Positions 5,117 to 6,041 of a stretch of 6,041 bases of DNA are shown here, one piece after another. The stretch covers positions 1 to 6,041 of the forward strand of contig JAFGJP010000263.1 of NCBI GenBank assembly GCA_016929035.1, in the 5' to 3' direction. The position numbers were made by a program, and so were the translations under genes. The notes beneath the pieces were generated by a model, which saw nothing but the letters and a program-made list of their open reading frames with translations, was not told where the DNA came from and searched no databases. The DNA is from Candidatus Auribacterota bacterium. Its GTDB lineage: Bacteria > Auribacterota > JAFGBW01 > JAFGJP01. The stretch's first letter is position 1. Each line of letters starts with the position of its first letter.

Positions 5117-5812
5117 ATGGATATTCCTCTTAAGAATTTTTACAAGGACATGCATCTGGCTGCTGTTATCAGCGAGGCTGTATCACACAAGCTCAATAAT
5201 TCTCTGAGCGGAATTCTCGGATACATCCAGTTTGTCATGGAGAAGATCGATACGGAATCTCTTCAGCGGGAAGATATTGAAAAGCTTATCGGTTTTCTTC
5301 AGCTCGCCAAGGACGAGTCGCTGGTCAGCCGGAGCCTTATGCAGGAGCTTCGCTGGTTCAGCAAGCAATACCTGCTGAAAGAAGATAACAATATGCATTC
5401 GCTCATCCCCGTAGTCAAAAACCTGATATCTTTCTGGGAAATGGTCAGCGAGATTGATTATTTCAAAAAGGTCAAATTGATCTGGGATAAGAAAAAACAT
5501 GAGACCCGCGTTGATGTCTCCAGAGAATCTCTCTTCTGCCTTTTTTATGTGTTGATGATGAGTATTGTCAAATCCTGCGGCGAAAGAGGTCCTATCAATA
5601 TTCATATCAATCACGGGGAAAAAGATGATATTTTTCAAGAGACTCTTTTTAGTTTTGACACACCTGTTCCTCTCAGCGAGCAGGATATAAAAGAAAGCTT
5701 TGTCTTGACAACAGCCATAGTTAAGTCGCTTTACAGCAAAATCGATATCAGGCTGCAGGACAGGAAAGTGATCATTGTCATCAGCATGCCTCTCAGGGTT
5801 GCGAGGATTTAG
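5117..5812 (+). CDS. Histidine-kinase-like protein with H-box and degenerate ATPase domain
   Basis: 231 residues, cytosolic, with no sensor domain or membrane segment. Residues 12-90 look like a dimerisation/phospho-acceptor helical hairpin: the H-box is SHKLNNSLSGI (23-33) with candidate His24, as in HisKA proteins. Residues 100-231 keep the outline of a HATPase domain (DVSRESLFCLFYVL at 133-146; a TTAIVKSLYSKIDIRL helix-strand; a final VIISMPL-like strand), but the ATP-binding features are gone. There is no N-box Asn near 149, FDTPVP (180-185) replaces the DxGxG loop, and FVLT (195-198) replaces the GLGL lid. It may act as a phosphotransfer protein like Spo0B or ChpT, or as a scaffold; this is inference. 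AAAGGG (5103-5108) lies eight bases before the ATG. The ABC ATPase gene follows. Confidence 0.75.
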   Translation: MDIPLKNFYKDMHLAAVISEAVSHKLNNSLSGILGYIQFVMEKIDTESLQREDIEKLIGFLQLAKDESLVSRSLMQELRWFSKQYLLKEDNNMHSLIPVVKNLISFWEMVSEIDYFKKVKLIWDKKKHETRVDVSRESLFCLFYVLMMSIVKSCGERGPINIHINHGEKDDIFQETLFSFDTPVPLSEQDIKESFVLTTAIVKSLYSKIDIRLQDRKVIIVISMPLRVARI

Positions 5813-5824
5813 GCGTTTAATCGT

Positions 5825-5853
5825 TTGACAAAATCTTTTCATAGAGATAAAAT
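5825..5853 (+). promoter_or_regulatory. Consensus-like sigma70 promoter for the ABC ATPase gene
   Basis: TTGACA (-35, perfect, 5825-5830) and TAAAAT (-10, 5 of 6, 5848-5853) are 17 bases apart, starting 12 bases after the stop of the kinase-like gene. It predicts a leader of about 113 nt. That leader contains small stems CGGAGC/GCTTCG (5871-5889) and AGAGA/TCTCT. No terminator separates it from the upstream gene. Confidence 0.75.
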
Positions 5854-5972
5854 AGCCGTTCATTCCGTACCGGAGCGAAAACTGCTTCGTATGGTTTAAG
5901 ATTTAGAGAGTCATATCTCTGAAACGATCGTCTTGAACTCGGGGTGCACAGTACAATCGGGGAACAGGAGTT

Positions 5973-6041
5973 ATGGCAGGAGTATTGCTCGAAAACCTGA
6001 CAAAAATATTTTCCGGAAATGTCAAGGCTGTTGACAACATA
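5973..6041 (+). CDS. ABC transporter ATP-binding protein, N-terminal fragment (cut by window edge)
   Basis: Only 23 codons are visible, starting MAGVLLENLTKIF and ending with a VKAVDNI segment. The pattern of a beta strand, L.N.TK.F, a short turn and AVD.I is the standard opening of ABC ATPase subunits, closest in feel to the MalK/UgpC sugar-import type. The Walker A motif would lie just past the window edge, so the substrate class cannot be assigned. The ATG is supported by the protein pattern. CAGGAG (5965-5970) lies only two bases upstream, which is unusually close, and a GGGG (5959-5962) lies further back. The gene is expressed from its own promoter at 5825-5853. Confidence 0.8.
   Translation, partial: MAGVLLENLTKIFSGNVKAVDNI

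Noticed and set aside
5183..5863. 226-codon open frame on the minus strand opposite the kinase-like gene
   Set aside because: The plus-strand frame shows a clear H-box and a HATPase-like outline. The antisense product matches no family I recognise and has the composition of a mirror of the coding strand.

Overview
The window reads as ordinary chromosome of a Gram-negative-type bacterium of moderate G+C content. The evidence for that cell type is a Sec-exported GHL10 glycosidase, a small lipoprotein with a clean lipobox and Shine-Dalgarno (SD)-led genes. The gene set (DUF1015, DUF4416, GHL10, MtaB, a YacP-like NYN protein, DUF456) and a TTCGAC..GGCTCAG palindromic repeat fit uncultured Desulfobacterota, Omnitrophota, PVC-like or spirochaete lineages. 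The sequence alone does not decide between them. No phage, transposase, CRISPR array, tRNA or rRNA was seen.

Layout. Seven genes run leftward on the minus strand from about 4970 to 1. In transcription order they are: a DUF456 membrane protein; the tRNA methylthiotransferase MtaB; a YacP-like NYN nuclease-fold protein; a roughly 300-base gap with a strong promoter, hairpins and a REP-like palindromic repeat; a 68-residue lipoprotein; an exported GHL10 protein; a DUF4416 protein; and the first 42 codons of a DUF1015 protein cut by the left edge. Divergently, from 5117, a short histidine-kinase-like protein with a phospho-acceptor-type H-box and an eroded ATPase domain is followed by the first 23 codons of an ABC transporter ATPase cut by the right edge.

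Transcription units (inferred). DUF456-mtaB start from the AT-rich divergent region near 5045. The NYN gene has its own promoter between it and mtaB. A near-consensus promoter at 2468-2496 drives lipoprotein-GHL10 through a leader of about 175 nt that holds the palindromic repeats. DUF1015 has a good promoter just after DUF4416, and the ABC gene has a consensus-like promoter just after the kinase-like gene.

How they may work together. MtaB and the NYN protein share a translation/RNA theme. The lipoprotein and GHL10 protein look like a cell-envelope pair, perhaps acting on peptidoglycan glycan strands. The kinase-like protein would be a phosphotransfer or scaffold protein rather than an autokinase. 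The rest have no established function. The most unusual items are the degenerate kinase-like protein, the lipoprotein-GHL10 pair and the palindromic repeat lying inside an mRNA leader.
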